Below the pieces are notes generated by a model. The model ran no database searches. It was not told the origin of the DNA and saw only the letters and a program-made list of their open reading frames with translations. Below are positions 43,168 to 54,700 of a DNA stretch of 64,000 nt, piece by piece. Positions within the stretch are counted from its first letter, which is position 1. Every line of letters starts with the position of its first letter. The stretch comes from Candidatus Kuenenia hertensis. GTDB taxonomy: Bacteria; Planctomycetota; Brocadiia; Brocadiales; Brocadiaceae. The position numbers and the translations under genes were made by a program. The DNA lies in NCBI GenBank assembly GCA_021646465.1, contig SOET01000002.1, positions 89,416 to 153,415 on the forward strand. The letters run 5' to 3'.

Positions 43168-44202
43168 GTGAAGGCGGTAGTTAAGACAAATCGCACGAGA
43201 GGGTTGGAATTGATAGAGATTCCGGAACCAAAGCTGGGACCAAGAGACGTTTTAATTAAGGTACACGTTGCCTCTATATGCGGAACGGATGTTCATATTG
43301 ATGACTGGACAAACTGGGCACAGCAACGCTTTACACCGCCTCATACCATAGGCCATGAATTTGCCGGCTATGTGGAAGAAGTTGGAAAAGAAGTTACATT
43401 TGTCAAGGTTGGGGAGAGGGTTTCTGCGGAAAGCCATATTTCATGCGGTTATTGCTATCAATGTAAAAATGGGGATCGAGAAATATGCAGAAAGAGTAAA
43501 TTATTAGGAGTAGACTGTGATGGAACGTTTGCCGAGTATCTCAGTTTGCCTGAGCATGTATTGTGGAAAGATGATCCTCATATTCCTGATAAATGGGCGT
43601 CAATCCAAGAGCCGTTTGGGAATGCCGTTGATACGGTAATGTCTGAAGACATATCTTCGAAAACCGTTCTTATTTTAGGAGCAGGTCCCATTGGCCTTTT
43701 TGCTGTCGGAATAGCAAAAGCTTGTGGAGCTTCATTAATTATTGTTTCCGATCCAAATGATTATCGGCTGGATATCGGTAAAAAAATGGGCGCGAATATT
43801 GCGGCAAATCCAAAAAAGACAGACATTCTGAAACTTGTATTGGAAGCGACCGGGGGAAATGGTGTAGATGTGGTATTGGAATTTTCCGGAAATACTCTGG
43901 CGCTTGATCAGGGGCTGAAGTCTCTTACTCCCGGAGGAAGAATCTCGATTTTAGGAATTTATGAAACCCCTGTAAATATTGATCTGAATAAAGAGGTTAT
44001 TTTTAAAAAAATACGTATTTATGGGATTACCGGCAGAAAGATATTTTCAACGTGGTATAAGACATCAAGATTTTTGTCTTCAGGATTGGTAGACCCCAGC
44101 CCGGTTATTACCCATACATTTTCATTGGAAGAATATGAGAAAGGTATGCAATTAATGAGGGATGGGAAGTGCGGAAAAGTTATTTTAAAGTTATTCCAAT
44201 GA
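43168..44202 (+). CDS. tdh: L-threonine 3-dehydrogenase
   Basis: 344 residues, start GTG with Shine-Dalgarno aaagga. A zinc-dependent medium-chain dehydrogenase that oxidises threonine to 2-amino-3-ketobutyrate. The catalytic zinc site is [15 protein letters not shown] (with the family's DxW context) and GHEFAG; structural zinc comes from [15 protein letters not shown]. The NAD fold is [20 protein letters not shown]. The next gene kbl overlaps the stop (ATGA), so both enzymes of threonine-to-glycine degradation are coupled. Confidence 0.94.
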   Translation: MKAVVKTNRTRGLELIEIPEPKLGPRDVLIKVHVASICGTDVHIDDWTNWAQQRFTPPHTIGHEFAGYVEEVGKEVTFVKVGERVSAESHISCGYCYQCKNGDREICRKSKLLGVDCDGTFAEYLSLPEHVLWKDDPHIPDKWASIQEPFGNAVDTVMSEDISSKTVLILGAGPIGLFAVGIAKACGASLIIVSDPNDYRLDIGKKMGANIAANPKKTDILKLVLEATGGNGVDVVLEFSGNTLALDQGLKSLTPGGRISILGIYETPVNIDLNKEVIFKKIRIYGITGRKIFSTWYKTSRFLSSGLVDPSPVITHTFSLEEYEKGMQLMRDGKCGKVILKLFQ

Positions 44203-45377
44203 GCAACCTTAATTTTATTAATGAGGAACTGGAAAAACTTGAGGAAGATGGGCTTTTTATCAATATAAGAACCATTGAAAGCCCTCAAGGTGCCTGGATT
44301 AAAGTAGATGGAAAGAAAGTTTTCAATCTATGTTCAAACAATTATCTGGGATTTGCAAATAACGAAAAGTTGAAATCTGCTTCGAAAGAAGCAGTTGACG
44401 CATATGGTGTAGGACCTGCCGCCGTAAGGACTATTTCCGGAACTACTACAATGCATTGTGAACTGGAGCAGAAACTTGCACAGTTTAAAGGCGTTGAAAG
44501 TACTCTTTCCTTTCAGTCGGGATTTTGCGCAAATCTGGCAGTTATTCCTGCTATAGTCGGTAAAAATGATGTCATTTATTCGGATGAACTGAATCATGCA
44601 AGCATTATAGATGGATGCCGCCTCTCCGGCGCGAAAATTGTCAGGTATGCACATTGCAATCCTAACGATCTGAAAGAAAAAATTTCACGGGAAGAAAATG
44701 CGGAAAGACGTGTAATAATTACAGATGGGGTATTTAGCATGGAGGGTGATATCGCACCCTTGCCGGAAATTGTGAAGATTGCTGAGGTATTCAATGCGAT
44801 TACCATGGTAGACGATGCGCATGGAGAAGGTGTTTTAGGGAAAGGCGGAAGAGGCATTGTCGATCATTTTAATTTGCATGGGAGAGTAGATATCGAGGTT
44901 GGAACGTTGTCTAAGGCATTTGGGGTAGTGGGTGGTTATGTGGCGGGAAGTAAAAAGCTGACAGACTATTTGGCGCAAAAAGGTCGCCCTTTTCTTTTTT
45001 CAAGTGCGGTCACCTCAGCAGATGTAGCGGCATGTATTGCCGCGGTGGAAATTCTTATGGAATCGGAAATTCAGGTAAAAAAACTCTGGTCAAACGCTGC
45101 CTTATTCCAGGAACAAATGAAAAAGATAGGATTTGACATAGGAAAAACACAAACACCAATAACTCCAATAATGGTTGGGGATGCCAAATTAGCAAAAGAT
45201 TTTAGCCAGAAATTGTATGAAGACGGAATTTTTATACAGTCAATCGGATTCCCCACCGTACCTGTTGGAAAGGCGCGTTTACGTGCAATGCTTTCTGCTG
45301 CGCATAGCGAAGATGATCTTTTATGGGCAATAGAGCATTTTAAAAAAACCGGAAAAGCATTGAAGATATTGAATTAA
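44199..45377 (+). CDS. kbl: Glycine C-acetyltransferase (2-amino-3-ketobutyrate CoA ligase)
   Basis: 392 residues from the ATG at 44199, which overlaps the tdh stop by 4 bases; the longer frame from 44169 runs inside tdh. A class II alpha-oxoamine-synthase fold PLP enzyme that splits 2-amino-3-ketobutyrate with CoA into glycine and acetyl-CoA. Seen are [35 protein letters not shown] and the lysine segment [16 protein letters not shown]. Together with tdh it supplies glycine from threonine, which GlyA could use for one-carbon units. Confidence 0.95.
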   Translation: MSNLNFINEELEKLEEDGLFINIRTIESPQGAWIKVDGKKVFNLCSNNYLGFANNEKLKSASKEAVDAYGVGPAAVRTISGTTTMHCELEQKLAQFKGVESTLSFQSGFCANLAVIPAIVGKNDVIYSDELNHASIIDGCRLSGAKIVRYAHCNPNDLKEKISREENAERRVIITDGVFSMEGDIAPLPEIVKIAEVFNAITMVDDAHGEGVLGKGGRGIVDHFNLHGRVDIEVGTLSKAFGVVGGYVAGSKKLTDYLAQKGRPFLFSSAVTSADVAACIAAVEILMESEIQVKKLWSNAALFQEQMKKIGFDIGKTQTPITPIMVGDAKLAKDFSQKLYEDGIFIQSIGFPTVPVGKARLRAMLSAAHSEDDLLWAIEHFKKTGKALKILN

Positions 45378-45480
45378 AAACAAGTCCCTACCGCATTAAT
45401 GCGGTTGATTTTTAAACGAAAAAAATTTAACATTATAAAATTACTTTAATTTTTTTGGAAAATATAAATTGGTGTCAGTT

Positions 45481-45969
45481 ATGAAAAAATATATTAGTGT
45501 GGCAATGTTAATTTTATGTGTTGTAGGTTGCGGAAAAAGCGAAACGGAAAAACTTGAGGAAAAAATATCTGTAACCGAAATAAATCAATCAAATGTTTCT
45601 TCTAAAGGGGAGCATGATTTTATTAAAAATGAAGAAGGTTTTATTGTTCACATGAAAGATATTAAGCTATTACTGAAACATTTACAGACCTCTATTAATA
45701 AAGAAGACTGGAAAGCCATTCAACAAGATACAAAAAAATTAAAAAATGCGAGCCCTGTAGTATTTACCGGGGAAAATAAGGATAACCTCCCAAAGGAATT
45801 TGTGCAGCTTGACGTTCAATTCCATTTAGATACCCTTGAATTAGTGAATGCGTGTCAGGAAAAAAACAAAGATAAGGCGATGGCTGCCTTTTTCAAAGTA
45901 GTTAATGGGTGTGACGAATGTCATGCTAAATTCAATCCAAAGGAAACATCCGCATCATGGTTTCATTGA
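45481..45969 (+). CDS. Lipoprotein with a single haem c site
   Basis: 162 residues from the ATG at 45481 (TTG at 45469 is the longer start). A lipobox-type signal ends at VVGC (Cys about residue 17). The mature part is lysine-rich and helical, with a C-terminal haem motif CDECHAKF at about residues 145-150, the position where cytochrome c' has its haem. Together with helices such as IKLLLKHLQTSI this suggests a four-helix class II (c'-like) cytochrome anchored to the outer face of a membrane. A terminator follows at 46058. Confidence 0.75.
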   Translation: MKKYISVAMLILCVVGCGKSETEKLEEKISVTEINQSNVSSKGEHDFIKNEEGFIVHMKDIKLLLKHLQTSINKEDWKAIQQDTKKLKNASPVVFTGENKDNLPKEFVQLDVQFHLDTLELVNACQEKNKDKAMAAFFKVVNGCDECHAKFNPKETSASWFH

Positions 45970-46057
45970 AAAAGTAAAGAAATCATGTAGCGATCCACCC
46001 ATAGTTATTGGGACATTTTTGCCATAATATAAGGTGTGATTTACATGTAAATTTTTT

Positions 46058-46095
46058 GCCTGCATCACAGATGATTGTGGTGCAGGCTTTTTTTG
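46058..46095 (+). terminator. Rho-independent terminator after the cytochrome lipoprotein
   Basis: A 12-bp stem (gcctgcatcaca with tgtggtgcaggc, one G-T wobble) with a 6-nt loop, followed by seven T bases. It stands 89 bases after the stop codon. Confidence 0.85.
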
Positions 46096-46099
46096 TGGA

Positions 46100-46452
46100 A
46101 AGCGATATCGTAAGTAATTAATAATCAATCCTATGCGGAATATATTGAAAAATTTTTTTACGATAAATAATGGGTGCATGTTTAGCCCGACCTCCGTTGA
46201 CCCGGTGGTTCTCCACAACACTCCAATACCGGTGTGTTTTTCCGTCTTTCGTCCGTGTTTTCGCTCGTAAAAACATGTACCCATTTTCTCAACTCCACTT
46301 GCCTGCGTCAATAGGGTAGGTCGGCACTACAAGCCGTTTCGAAAATTCATCCATTTAATATCAAGGGTTTCACGGCGATTTATGACAAAAAATAACCGTT
46401 TTTCGGCACGAATTGCGAAAGTCGGGTTAGCACATCTGTTAAGAAAATATTC
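46100..46452. other. Intergenic region without identifiable gene
   Basis: About 350 bases between the terminator and the repeat. A 118-codon minus ORF (45955-46311) overlaps the terminator and the end of the cytochrome gene and has no family-like motif. Nothing else is supported. Confidence 0.35.
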
Positions 46453-46637
46453 ATTCTTGTTCCCAAGTTCCTGCTTGGAAACACAATTGTGAAGGAAGCT
46501 CTTGCTTCCTGCTATGAGAAGCGAACCTGCCTGTCGGCGGACAGGGCTTCTAAAGCAATTACCTGCCTAACGGCAGGCAGGCTTTGGAACGAACCATAGT
46601 TTCTTTTGGAATTTTGCAAAAATTTAGGAATGCTCCC
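46453..46637. repeat. Repeat copy, 5'-truncated relative of the 13.3 kb element
   Basis: The segment attcttgttcccaag, the ttgtgaaggaag stretch and the right tip tttgcaaaaattta-ggaatgctccc (46613-46637) match the element at 13307-13568. The left 25-bp tip is missing. Internal palindromes differ: gcctgcctaacggcaggcaggc and a hairpin of ggaagctcttgcttcc. It lies at the 3' end of the 1237-residue gene. Confidence 0.6.
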
Positions 46638-46702
46638 TATTTGTTTGCAGTTTGTTATTTATTTACTCCTGTCTGATTCAGACTTGTTCAGATTAGGTTG
46701 AT

Positions 46703-49700
46703 TTATAATACTTTATCAAGATTTTGTTTTGCTTCCTGGTAATCGGGGTCGATAGCTAATGCTTTTTCAAAGCAAGATCGTGCTTCTTTATTCTGCTTCT
46801 TTTTGAAGTACAACACACCTAAGTTGTTGTAAACAGAAGCGTCATTGTTATGTATTTCAACTGCCTTACTTAAGGCAGCAATTGCATTGTCTATATCACT
46901 GATAGTTGCATATAAAAAACCCAGGTTATAATATGCATCATAAAAAACAGGATTAATCTTTATCGACTTTTTATAAGGCCTGATAGCTTCGTCTATTTTG
47001 TTTTCCATTTGATATACAAGTGCTATACCATAGACAGCTGCTTCATCAATGGGGTTCGTATTTATTACTTTTGTATAACATTTAAATGCCTCCTCTGTTT
47101 TACCCGACTGCAATGCCTGCTGCCCTTTTTTAACAAGTTCTGCGTTTATATCCACAAGGGTTTTGTGGATTTCTAAAAGTTCCTCATAGTTAACCTTCAG
47201 CCATTTTTTTCTAAAAAGGGTATCATTAAGTGCAATACTGTTTCTGTAATTGATGTTGTTTTCTTTAAAGGTTTGGCTGCGATAATGATGAATAAATACA
47301 CTTTCGTCTACCATTATTGCATATCCCTTTTGCCGTACCTTCAAACATAAATCATCATCCTCGTAATTTCCTGTGCCGAATGATTCATCCAAACCGCCAA
47401 CTTCTTCGTATAAAGATTTTTTCATGAGAACAGCAAATCCGGCAATACGGTGACGGGGAGTTAACCTGCCTTTAAAATTTCTCTGTATGCTTTGTGCAAA
47501 ACGGTGAAACCCTTTTTCGTCAAAAAACCCGTCTTTTACCGCAGAGCGCACAGAGGACGCAGAGAAAACATTTGTATTATTTCTCAAATCTTTTTGAGAA
47601 TCTATTGTTCCATCAGCATACGGGACATCCTTTACCTGCTGTCTGCCACTGATGGAATTTGTAATAGGACCAACCATACCGATTTTTTCATCTTTTTCCA
47701 GACTCTCTACAAGGCTTTCCAACCATCCTTCGGATACAAGAACATCATTGTTAATCAGCATTATATATTCTCCGCCGGCCATTTTTACGCCTTGGTTGTT
47801 CCCTGCCGCAAACCCTTTATTTTCCTGGTTTTCAATAAGTTTGCAATTCGAGTGCTCTTTGATTAGCGTATGAAGATATTCTGACGTTCCATCTATAGAA
47901 CCATTATCCACGAAGATAACTTCGAAAGGATAATGCGTATAGTTAAAAATTGATTCAATACATTTTTTTGTATATTCAAGGGCATTCCAGGTGAGGATTA
48001 TTATTGAAACGAGTTTTTGTGGTTTAATATTTGATTCACCTGCCGTAGGTACATCTGGTATGGAGTATCGTTGTATTTTATTATTTCCCGTAATTATGGT
48101 TGAACCGTCTTCTTTGATAATAATATCAGGCATAATCTTCCCAAGCCATTTATCATGAAGTCGCCGAATGTTCTCCTTTACCTTTATAAATCGTTCAGGC
48201 CCGCTCTTTGATTCGTGATGGATAACAACACTTTCAGGCTGGTAAACAAGTTTCCATCCCCTTTCCTGTAATTTGAAGCAGAGATCAACATCCTCATACC
48301 CATTCCAATAGTCCTCATCAAATCCCCCAACCTCATTGAAGGCAGATTTACGAATAAGCAAACAGGCCGCAGTAAGAGCCTGATAGGTTCTTAATTGGTT
48401 TGCTTCTGGCAGATTAGCTGTTTCATTAGCATAGATGTGTGTAGCTAACAAAGGGTCATTTACGGTTTTATTATCGGCAATAACGACTCCTGCATGTTGT
48501 ATAGTCTCATTAGGGAACAAAAGTTTGCTTCCTGCTGCTGCTACTGAATTATCTCTTGTAAGGACTTCAAGAAGCGGTTCCAGCCATCCTTTTTTTGGTT
48601 CTGTATCGTTGTTGAGAAAGAGGAGATAGTCTGTAGAAGCTTTTTGTGACCCTTTGTTACAAGCCCTGGCGAACCCCAGATTTATTTCATTGACAATTAT
48701 TTTGATGTTACTGTTCAAGCTGCAAAGAAATTCTTTTGTACCGTCTGTTGAAGCATTGTCAACAATGATAATTTCATATGATTCCTTAGTGGTATTTTTT
48801 ACTATTGACTCTATAGATTTTCGGGTAAGTTCGATTTTATTGAAAACTGGAATAATAATGGACACCCTTGGGTAGCACCTGTTCAGTGCCTGCTTTAACT
48901 CTAATTGGAGGCGTCTTATGCATTCTCGCTGCAATTCTAAAACACGTTGTTTATCTTTTGAAAATTCCCAGTACCTTTTATAGATGATGACCATTGTTCT
49001 CAGAAAATCAGATCGCTTTTCACTGGACATGGTAGTACTATCTGTCTTCCAGGTAAATTCGCAGGTGATTCTTTTTATATGAGCAAACCTGTATTTTCTG
49101 GACATGCGGATCCATAAATCCCAATCTTCATGGGTGGTAAGTGATTCATCAAAAAGACCAACTTCATCTGTGCATGATCTTTCGTGCATAATGCAAAGTA
49201 CCGGGAAAAGATTTTGTGCCAGGATAAGGTTCGGGTCGAAATCAAAAGAATAGGGGATATCTTTTTGCTTTATAACATATCTTTCGTCTTCTTTTTCCTG
49301 GTGTGCGCGATATGCGTCAGTATATGCCACTTTATAACCGCTGTTTTCCAACAAATTAACGAGTGTTTCTATGTGATCCGGGTAAAAGATATCATCGTCA
49401 TCCAGATACGCAATATATTTTCCTTTTGCAGCGTTGATTCCAGTATTTCGGGAAGCAGCAAGCCCTTTATTTTTATTATGAACAAAATATTTAATAGATA
49501 ATCGATTCCTAAAAGTATCTATAACACCCGATACATCTTTACCTGCGTCATTAACTACAAGTGCTTCAATATTCTTGTATGTTTGTGCTGCAATACTATC
49601 AAGAGTTGTCTTTAAGGTATCAGGTCTGTTGTACGTGGGAACAATTATTGAGACGCAGGGGTAGGATTGCAATTTTTTGTAAGAGCATTTCTCTAGTATA

Positions 49701-50416
49701 GTTTTTGCATCTGCGATGGTATTTGTACTGTAAAGGTTTGGATGGTTTAAGACAATTTGAGACATTAGTTCACTGTGGAATCGGAGGGCTTTTGTGTACA
49801 TGCTGCTTTCTTTTACGCGATATAAAAATAGTGGTTCCGGGATCCGCTTGCCATAAAATCCTTTCTCGCCACAGGTGATCCAAAAATCCCAATCCTCATA
49901 CCCCCAGATCATGTTAGGGTTGTATCCGTCTGCGGCCTCCCATGCTTCCCGTCGATACAGAGAACAATAATTGAGATGGTTTTGTATGCAAAGTTTTTTG
50001 AAATTATATTCGCCGGCATAGTCAATTTTATCAACACAGCCAAAATGTTTTACATCGGTATAGGCAATGGCGATCTCTGGATGCGTTTCTAACAAAAAAA
50101 CTGTTTTTTGCAGCATTTCCTGGCGTATCAGATCATCCGCATCCAGAGGTAGTATGTATTTTCCGGTTGATGCTCTTATGCCGGCATTTCTTGCCTCTGC
50201 CAAACCTTTGTTTTCCTGGTTTATAAGCTGAATCTTATTGTTAGGGTATTTGCTGATCAGAGAATATACCACTTGGCATGTATTGTCACTGCTTCCGTCA
50301 TTAACTATTATGCATTCCCAATCGGTAAATGTTTGATTGATTACCGATTCTAATGATTCTGGCAAGAAGTTTGCCTGATTGTAACATGGAATAATTACTG
50401 ATACCGTAGGGTTCAT
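46703..50416 (-). CDS. Four-domain GT2 glycosyltransferase with C-terminal TPRs
   Basis: 1237 residues. Four GT-A family 2 domains in tandem start at about residues 1, 252, 515 and 800 (VSVIIPCYNQANFLPESLES, VSIIVPTYNRPDTLKTTLDS, VSIIIPVFNKIELTRKSIES, VSIIILTWNALEYTKKCIES), each with the nucleotide-binding DDA/DDD or NND motif (LDADD, LDDDD, LNNDT, INNDV). A TPR tail fills about 1090-1237. Such tandem glycosyltransferases build repeat units of surface polysaccharide or glycoprotein glycans in sequence. The stop of the upstream TPR gene overlaps its ATG by 4 bases, so the pair is translationally coupled. Residues 951-962 (FSASSVRSAVKD) are encoded by an interspersed-repeat-like sequence. Confidence 0.9.
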   Translation of the reverse strand: MNPTVSVIIPCYNQANFLPESLESVINQTFTDWECIIVNDGSSDNTCQVVYSLISKYPNNKIQLINQENKGLAEARNAGIRASTGKYILPLDADDLIRQEMLQKTVFLLETHPEIAIAYTDVKHFGCVDKIDYAGEYNFKKLCIQNHLNYCSLYRREAWEAADGYNPNMIWGYEDWDFWITCGEKGFYGKRIPEPLFLYRVKESSMYTKALRFHSELMSQIVLNHPNLYSTNTIADAKTILEKCSYKKLQSYPCVSIIVPTYNRPDTLKTTLDSIAAQTYKNIEALVVNDAGKDVSGVIDTFRNRLSIKYFVHNKNKGLAASRNTGINAAKGKYIAYLDDDDIFYPDHIETLVNLLENSGYKVAYTDAYRAHQEKEDERYVIKQKDIPYSFDFDPNLILAQNLFPVLCIMHERSCTDEVGLFDESLTTHEDWDLWIRMSRKYRFAHIKRITCEFTWKTDSTTMSSEKRSDFLRTMVIIYKRYWEFSKDKQRVLELQRECIRRLQLELKQALNRCYPRVSIIIPVFNKIELTRKSIESIVKNTTKESYEIIIVDNASTDGTKEFLCSLNSNIKIIVNEINLGFARACNKGSQKASTDYLLFLNNDTEPKKGWLEPLLEVLTRDNSVAAAGSKLLFPNETIQHAGVVIADNKTVNDPLLATHIYANETANLPEANQLRTYQALTAACLLIRKSAFNEVGGFDEDYWNGYEDVDLCFKLQERGWKLVYQPESVVIHHESKSGPERFIKVKENIRRLHDKWLGKIMPDIIIKEDGSTIITGNNKIQRYSIPDVPTAGESNIKPQKLVSIIILTWNALEYTKKCIESIFNYTHYPFEVIFVDNGSIDGTSEYLHTLIKEHSNCKLIENQENKGFAAGNNQGVKMAGGEYIMLINNDVLVSEGWLESLVESLEKDEKIGMVGPITNSISGRQQVKDVPYADGTIDSQKDLRNNTNVFSASSVRSAVKDGFFDEKGFHRFAQSIQRNFKGRLTPRHRIAGFAVLMKKSLYEEVGGLDESFGTGNYEDDDLCLKVRQKGYAIMVDESVFIHHYRSQTFKENNINYRNSIALNDTLFRKKWLKVNYEELLEIHKTLVDINAELVKKGQQALQSGKTEEAFKCYTKVINTNPIDEAAVYGIALVYQMENKIDEAIRPYKKSIKINPVFYDAYYNLGFLYATISDIDNAIAALSKAVEIHNNDASVYNNLGVLYFKKKQNKEARSCFEKALAIDPDYQEAKQNLDKVL

Positions 50417-51684
50417 TGTTTTGAATTTATAAAATCAAGGGGAACTTCCTGATGACATGCATTTGGGATAAAGCCTATATATTTTTCAACATCTATTCTG
50501 TACCCTTCTCCAAATTTATTCGCAAGCATTTCGCTGGAATAGCAATTTTCATTTCCAGCCCGATTGTTGCACACATCCTGTACCATATTCAATGGTGCAC
50601 AAAAAGTAAGAGATAATTTGCTGCAAAGGAGTATAGGTCTTGTTTTTGTGTATATGTGTTTGTTTGCTGCCATTTGATTTTCCAAGGTATTTGGATTTGA
50701 GAAGTTAATCTGAACAAGTAAAGGATAGATCTCTTTGACCCGATACAATGAACTTGAGACTTCCAGTGGATAGCCAAAATCCAATTCGGCAGAAGTCCAG
50801 TCGTATTTTAAAATATCATTCGTAATATGAGTGAATGTCGGTGATTTTTGTAAAGAATGCAATGAGTAACAATAAACGGTATTTTCTCCCAGCCGCAAAG
50901 AAAACCCAATAGCATTTGTATTTTCATTCAGGCTGTTGGTTAAATCAGAAATATAAAAACTTTTTAAGAAAATATTGTCATCTACTAAGAAGAGCACAAA
51001 GGTATACTTTCGGATAAGCGACAATACCTGTTCTTTGAAATTTTCTTCTCTTATAAATTCCACATTGTCGTAATCGGTTTTTAAATCTTCGTATTGTCTC
51101 TCAAGTACCGCATGAGAAGTTTTATAAATCACCTTCAAATCTATTGATATGGTATCTTTACAATGCATAGAAAACGACCCTAACGTACCATCCAATTGCA
51201 TTGCCCTGTCTTTACTGAATATTAGTCCAAGTATTTGATTATTTTTTTTTGCATGAGAAGTTTCTTCCAGGATTTTACCAACTTTTTCAATATTTTCATC
51301 TGCCTCTTTATACGTGTCATTTAATAATAAAGCTATTTCAAAATATGTCTTTGCATCCAAATACCCTTTTTTTTTGAAATACAATACTCCGAGGTTGTTA
51401 TAAACAGAAGCATCGCTGGGGCACAAATGAATTACTCTTTCAAGAGTTTCAATGGCATCCTCTATCTGATTTGTTTTTGTATAGACAATGGCAAGGTTGA
51501 AGTACGCGTCAGGAAAGGAAGGGTTAATTTCAATGGTTTTTTTGTAGCTATAAATTGCTTTGTCATATACTTTTTGTTGAAAGTAATCTTCCGCTTTTTT
51601 AAGGAATCCAAAATATGTGTCTGCAACAATTGATGTATGGTTTTTATTTTCTTTCAATTGACTATTATCTGAAATATTCCTCAA
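50413..51684 (-). CDS. TPR and glycosyltransferase-like protein
   Basis: 423 residues from a TTG start with Shine-Dalgarno aaggaagg. The N-terminal third (about 20-125) has three TPR-like repeats (YDKAIYSYKKTIEINPSF, DAYFNLAIVYTKTN). A GT-A-like domain follows (about 140-423), beginning ILGLIFSKDRAMQLDGTL, with FLVDDNIFLKS as the acidic metal motif. The family is not one I can name. It sits between the 2582-residue and the 1237-residue proteins and is coupled to the latter by a 4-base overlap, so the three act in one pathway. Confidence 0.7.
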   Translation of the reverse strand: MRNISDNSQLKENKNHTSIVADTYFGFLKKAEDYFQQKVYDKAIYSYKKTIEINPSFPDAYFNLAIVYTKTNQIEDAIETLERVIHLCPSDASVYNNLGVLYFKKKGYLDAKTYFEIALLLNDTYKEADENIEKVGKILEETSHAKKNNQILGLIFSKDRAMQLDGTLGSFSMHCKDTISIDLKVIYKTSHAVLERQYEDLKTDYDNVEFIREENFKEQVLSLIRKYTFVLFLVDDNIFLKSFYISDLTNSLNENTNAIGFSLRLGENTVYCYSLHSLQKSPTFTHITNDILKYDWTSAELDFGYPLEVSSSLYRVKEIYPLLVQINFSNPNTLENQMAANKHIYTKTRPILLCSKLSLTFCAPLNMVQDVCNNRAGNENCYSSEMLANKFGEGYRIDVEKYIGFIPNACHQEVPLDFINSKQ

Positions 51685-51705
51685 GGTTAGTAAATCCTTC
51701 CTTCG

Positions 51706-54700
51706 TTATTTTTGGGAAGTATCTGCATTACTCAATTTTTCCATATCTACGTGATAGCCAACAGTGAACTGATCGATAAAATGTTTTTCTTCCAATGCGA
51801 AGAGATAACGTGGAATCCATTCACCAAATAAATTTCGTATAGTTTCGACGTTATTTCCATGCAGATGTTGATGTTCCGGAAGAGTCCATGATACACGTGC
51901 ACACTCTTGTGCCAGCAGCTTAAAAAAACCACCGTTTGGGACTATTTCCTTTATTTCCAGGCCAAACATTTGGCAAAAATGTTTGTACCACTGTGGTGAA
52001 AAACCACCATAATAATGATATGGTAGCTGATGTAATCCTGAACCCAGTGGAGCTGTTATCAGCATTCTCCCTCCCGGTCTTAAAATTCTTGACATTTCAC
52101 GTAATGCGTCTTTGGGATCAGGAACATGCTCAAGTACTTCTGTGCATAAGATAACATCAAAAGAGTTATCTGGCGCCGGTATATTGGTAATTTCAGACAC
52201 ATAATCAATATCTCCGTAATCTGTTGTATTACCAAGCTTAATACCTTCATACTTTTTAAAATCATGTGATTTATAATCACAATGGGCAAAAAAGGAACGA
52301 TACGGGCATGTTCCCGCTCCAACATCTAATATGCGTGACCCTGCCTGAATACTTGTTGACTTTTTCCGAATCCATCTGTCGCGTTCCCTTTGATTAAAGT
52401 CGTGGATTTCTTCCAAGGGAAGTTCAGAAGCGGCAGGTGATAATATCGCAGGTATATTTGTAATATCCAAATTGTCCGATAACGGTATATTCTCCGGTAC
52501 CTGAATATCGTTTTTTTCAATCACAGCACGAAGTTGTTTTGTCCATATCAGGTGTGTTGGTTTTTCTCCATCTGCAACGGTACTTTCCCATAACAATTTG
52601 TCAGCATTAATTAATTGGTCATCTAAAGGAACATTTTTGGATTTTACGGCAACTACCTCTATATTTGACAAATATGGTTCATGTTTCCATGACCAGGGAT
52701 AAGTTTTGATATATTCAAATCCCAGCTCTTTAAGAGTGTGTTCAAATCTCTCGGCAAACCAGTGGTCTATATGATACGCCCATGGTGCAGTTTGGTCTCC
52801 GATTATATGGCGAACAACACTCATCTTAGTTTTAAGTGGTACGTTGGAAAGTAACATTTTTGCGCTTCCAATCAAATCAGGCGTCTCAATATGCAATTTA
52901 CCTCCTACCTTTAACCACTTGTGCCATCTTATGATCATTGCCAATGCAGTTACCCGATTAAAATGCTCAAATACGTGATGCAAACGAATTTCATCCACAC
53001 TTTCTGCCGGGTAATCAAGCAAGGTAATATTTGCATAAACATCCGCTTTCACATTCATCACATTGTGTTCGGAGGGGGGGTAATCAATATTTACGTACCC
53101 CTCAAGATTCTTTTCACCACACCCAAGGTGAATTCTTAACGGCTTCCCATCAATCCGAGGCCCGGTTTTACGCAATTGATCAAGGATATTGGAATCAGGT
53201 GTTATTGTGTAACTCTTCTTCGTTTGCAGCGGATTAATATGTGCATCACTATTTTCATCATTAATAAGGTTCTTATTCCAAATTAAACGTCTTGGCTCTG
53301 GTAACTTTATTGGCACAAAATGTTTCCATCTTTGTGAATATAGTTCAATATCTTGATTGCTATCATTAAGGTTTATTTTTTTTTGGCTATCAAGCACATT
53401 ATTATGAAGAACAAAACAGCGAGGAAGAGGGATTAATACTTTATTATTTTTATATAGTTTTAAGCATAGATCACCATCTGCACAGTAAAACTTGTATTCC
53501 TCATCCAACCCTTTTATTTCCTCGAAGGATTCTCTTCTTATTAGTCCATAATTCATCAACAATTTCTGACCGTAAGTAAAATCTATACCAAATTCATCCC
53601 ATCCTGACTCTGCAATCGCATTTTTATAAAAGAAAATTCCACCTGCAACATTAGAATCCTGTTCGTTTAGCAATTCTATTGCATTAAAAACACAACGATC
53701 AAGGAATACAATATCATCGCTTGCATACATTATCCATTTTCCCATGGCCTTAGAAAAACCAAAATTGTATAATTGAGGCCATGAATGTTTGCCTTCACCC
53801 AGATAGTTGGTTTCATTGTATATTTGGTTTATTCCATGTTTTCGCAATATTTCCATAGTATTATCAGAAGAATCGCCTGCAATAACAATTATCTCGTAAC
53901 TTACTCCTGATGCTGCTGTTTTAAGGCTTGTAAGCATTTTTTCAAGTAGCGAAGCACGGTTCTTTGTTGCAACAACGATGCTAACGTCAACAAAAGTTCC
54001 ATCTTTTGTTGCTGCAAAAGAAGATGGTTGATTACAACCAGTAAGGTTAAGATTATTAGGAGCAGTTTTATTTGTGTTGTCTATGGTACCAACAGATTTA
54101 TTTAAATTAATCTGTTGTTCTACATATTTTAAATTTTCATCTGCAACTTTATTAGATGGGTCAATCATGAAAACCTTGTTCAAGGTTTCTATTGCCGATG
54201 CATAATCTTTTTCAAGGATTTTTGTTACAGCAAGATTATTAAGCGCCTTTATGTTATTGGGCGACTGATGGAGGATATTTGAAAGGATTTCTTTTGATTT
54301 TTGAATATTGCCTTGTTGCAGCTCTTTCTTAGCCTGTTTGTTTAATTCAGTTGTTGTTTTTATAACTGACTGATGTTTTTTATACAGCGCCTCATACAAT
54401 TTGTTATAAGAGAGTGCCTGCGTTCTCATCGAATATACTTCTTCTGCCTTTTTACGGCAGTGTTCAGATAATTTTGATTTTGTCTCTTCAGAAGAAGATA
54501 ATATCCAGTTAATTCCTTTTACCAGGTCTTCAGCATCAGTAGGTTTTGCAACATATCCGTTTTCCCTGTGATCTATCATATCAGGAATCCCGCCAATATT
54601 GAATCCTACAACCGGTGTTCCACATGCCATTGATTCAACAACTGTATTCGGAAGGTTGTCTTCGATCGAGGGTATAACAAACAGATCAGCCATGCTATAA

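Noticed and set aside
45955..46311. A 118-codon minus-strand ORF after the cytochrome lipoprotein
   Set aside because: It runs through the terminator hairpin of the opposite strand and has no recognisable motif.
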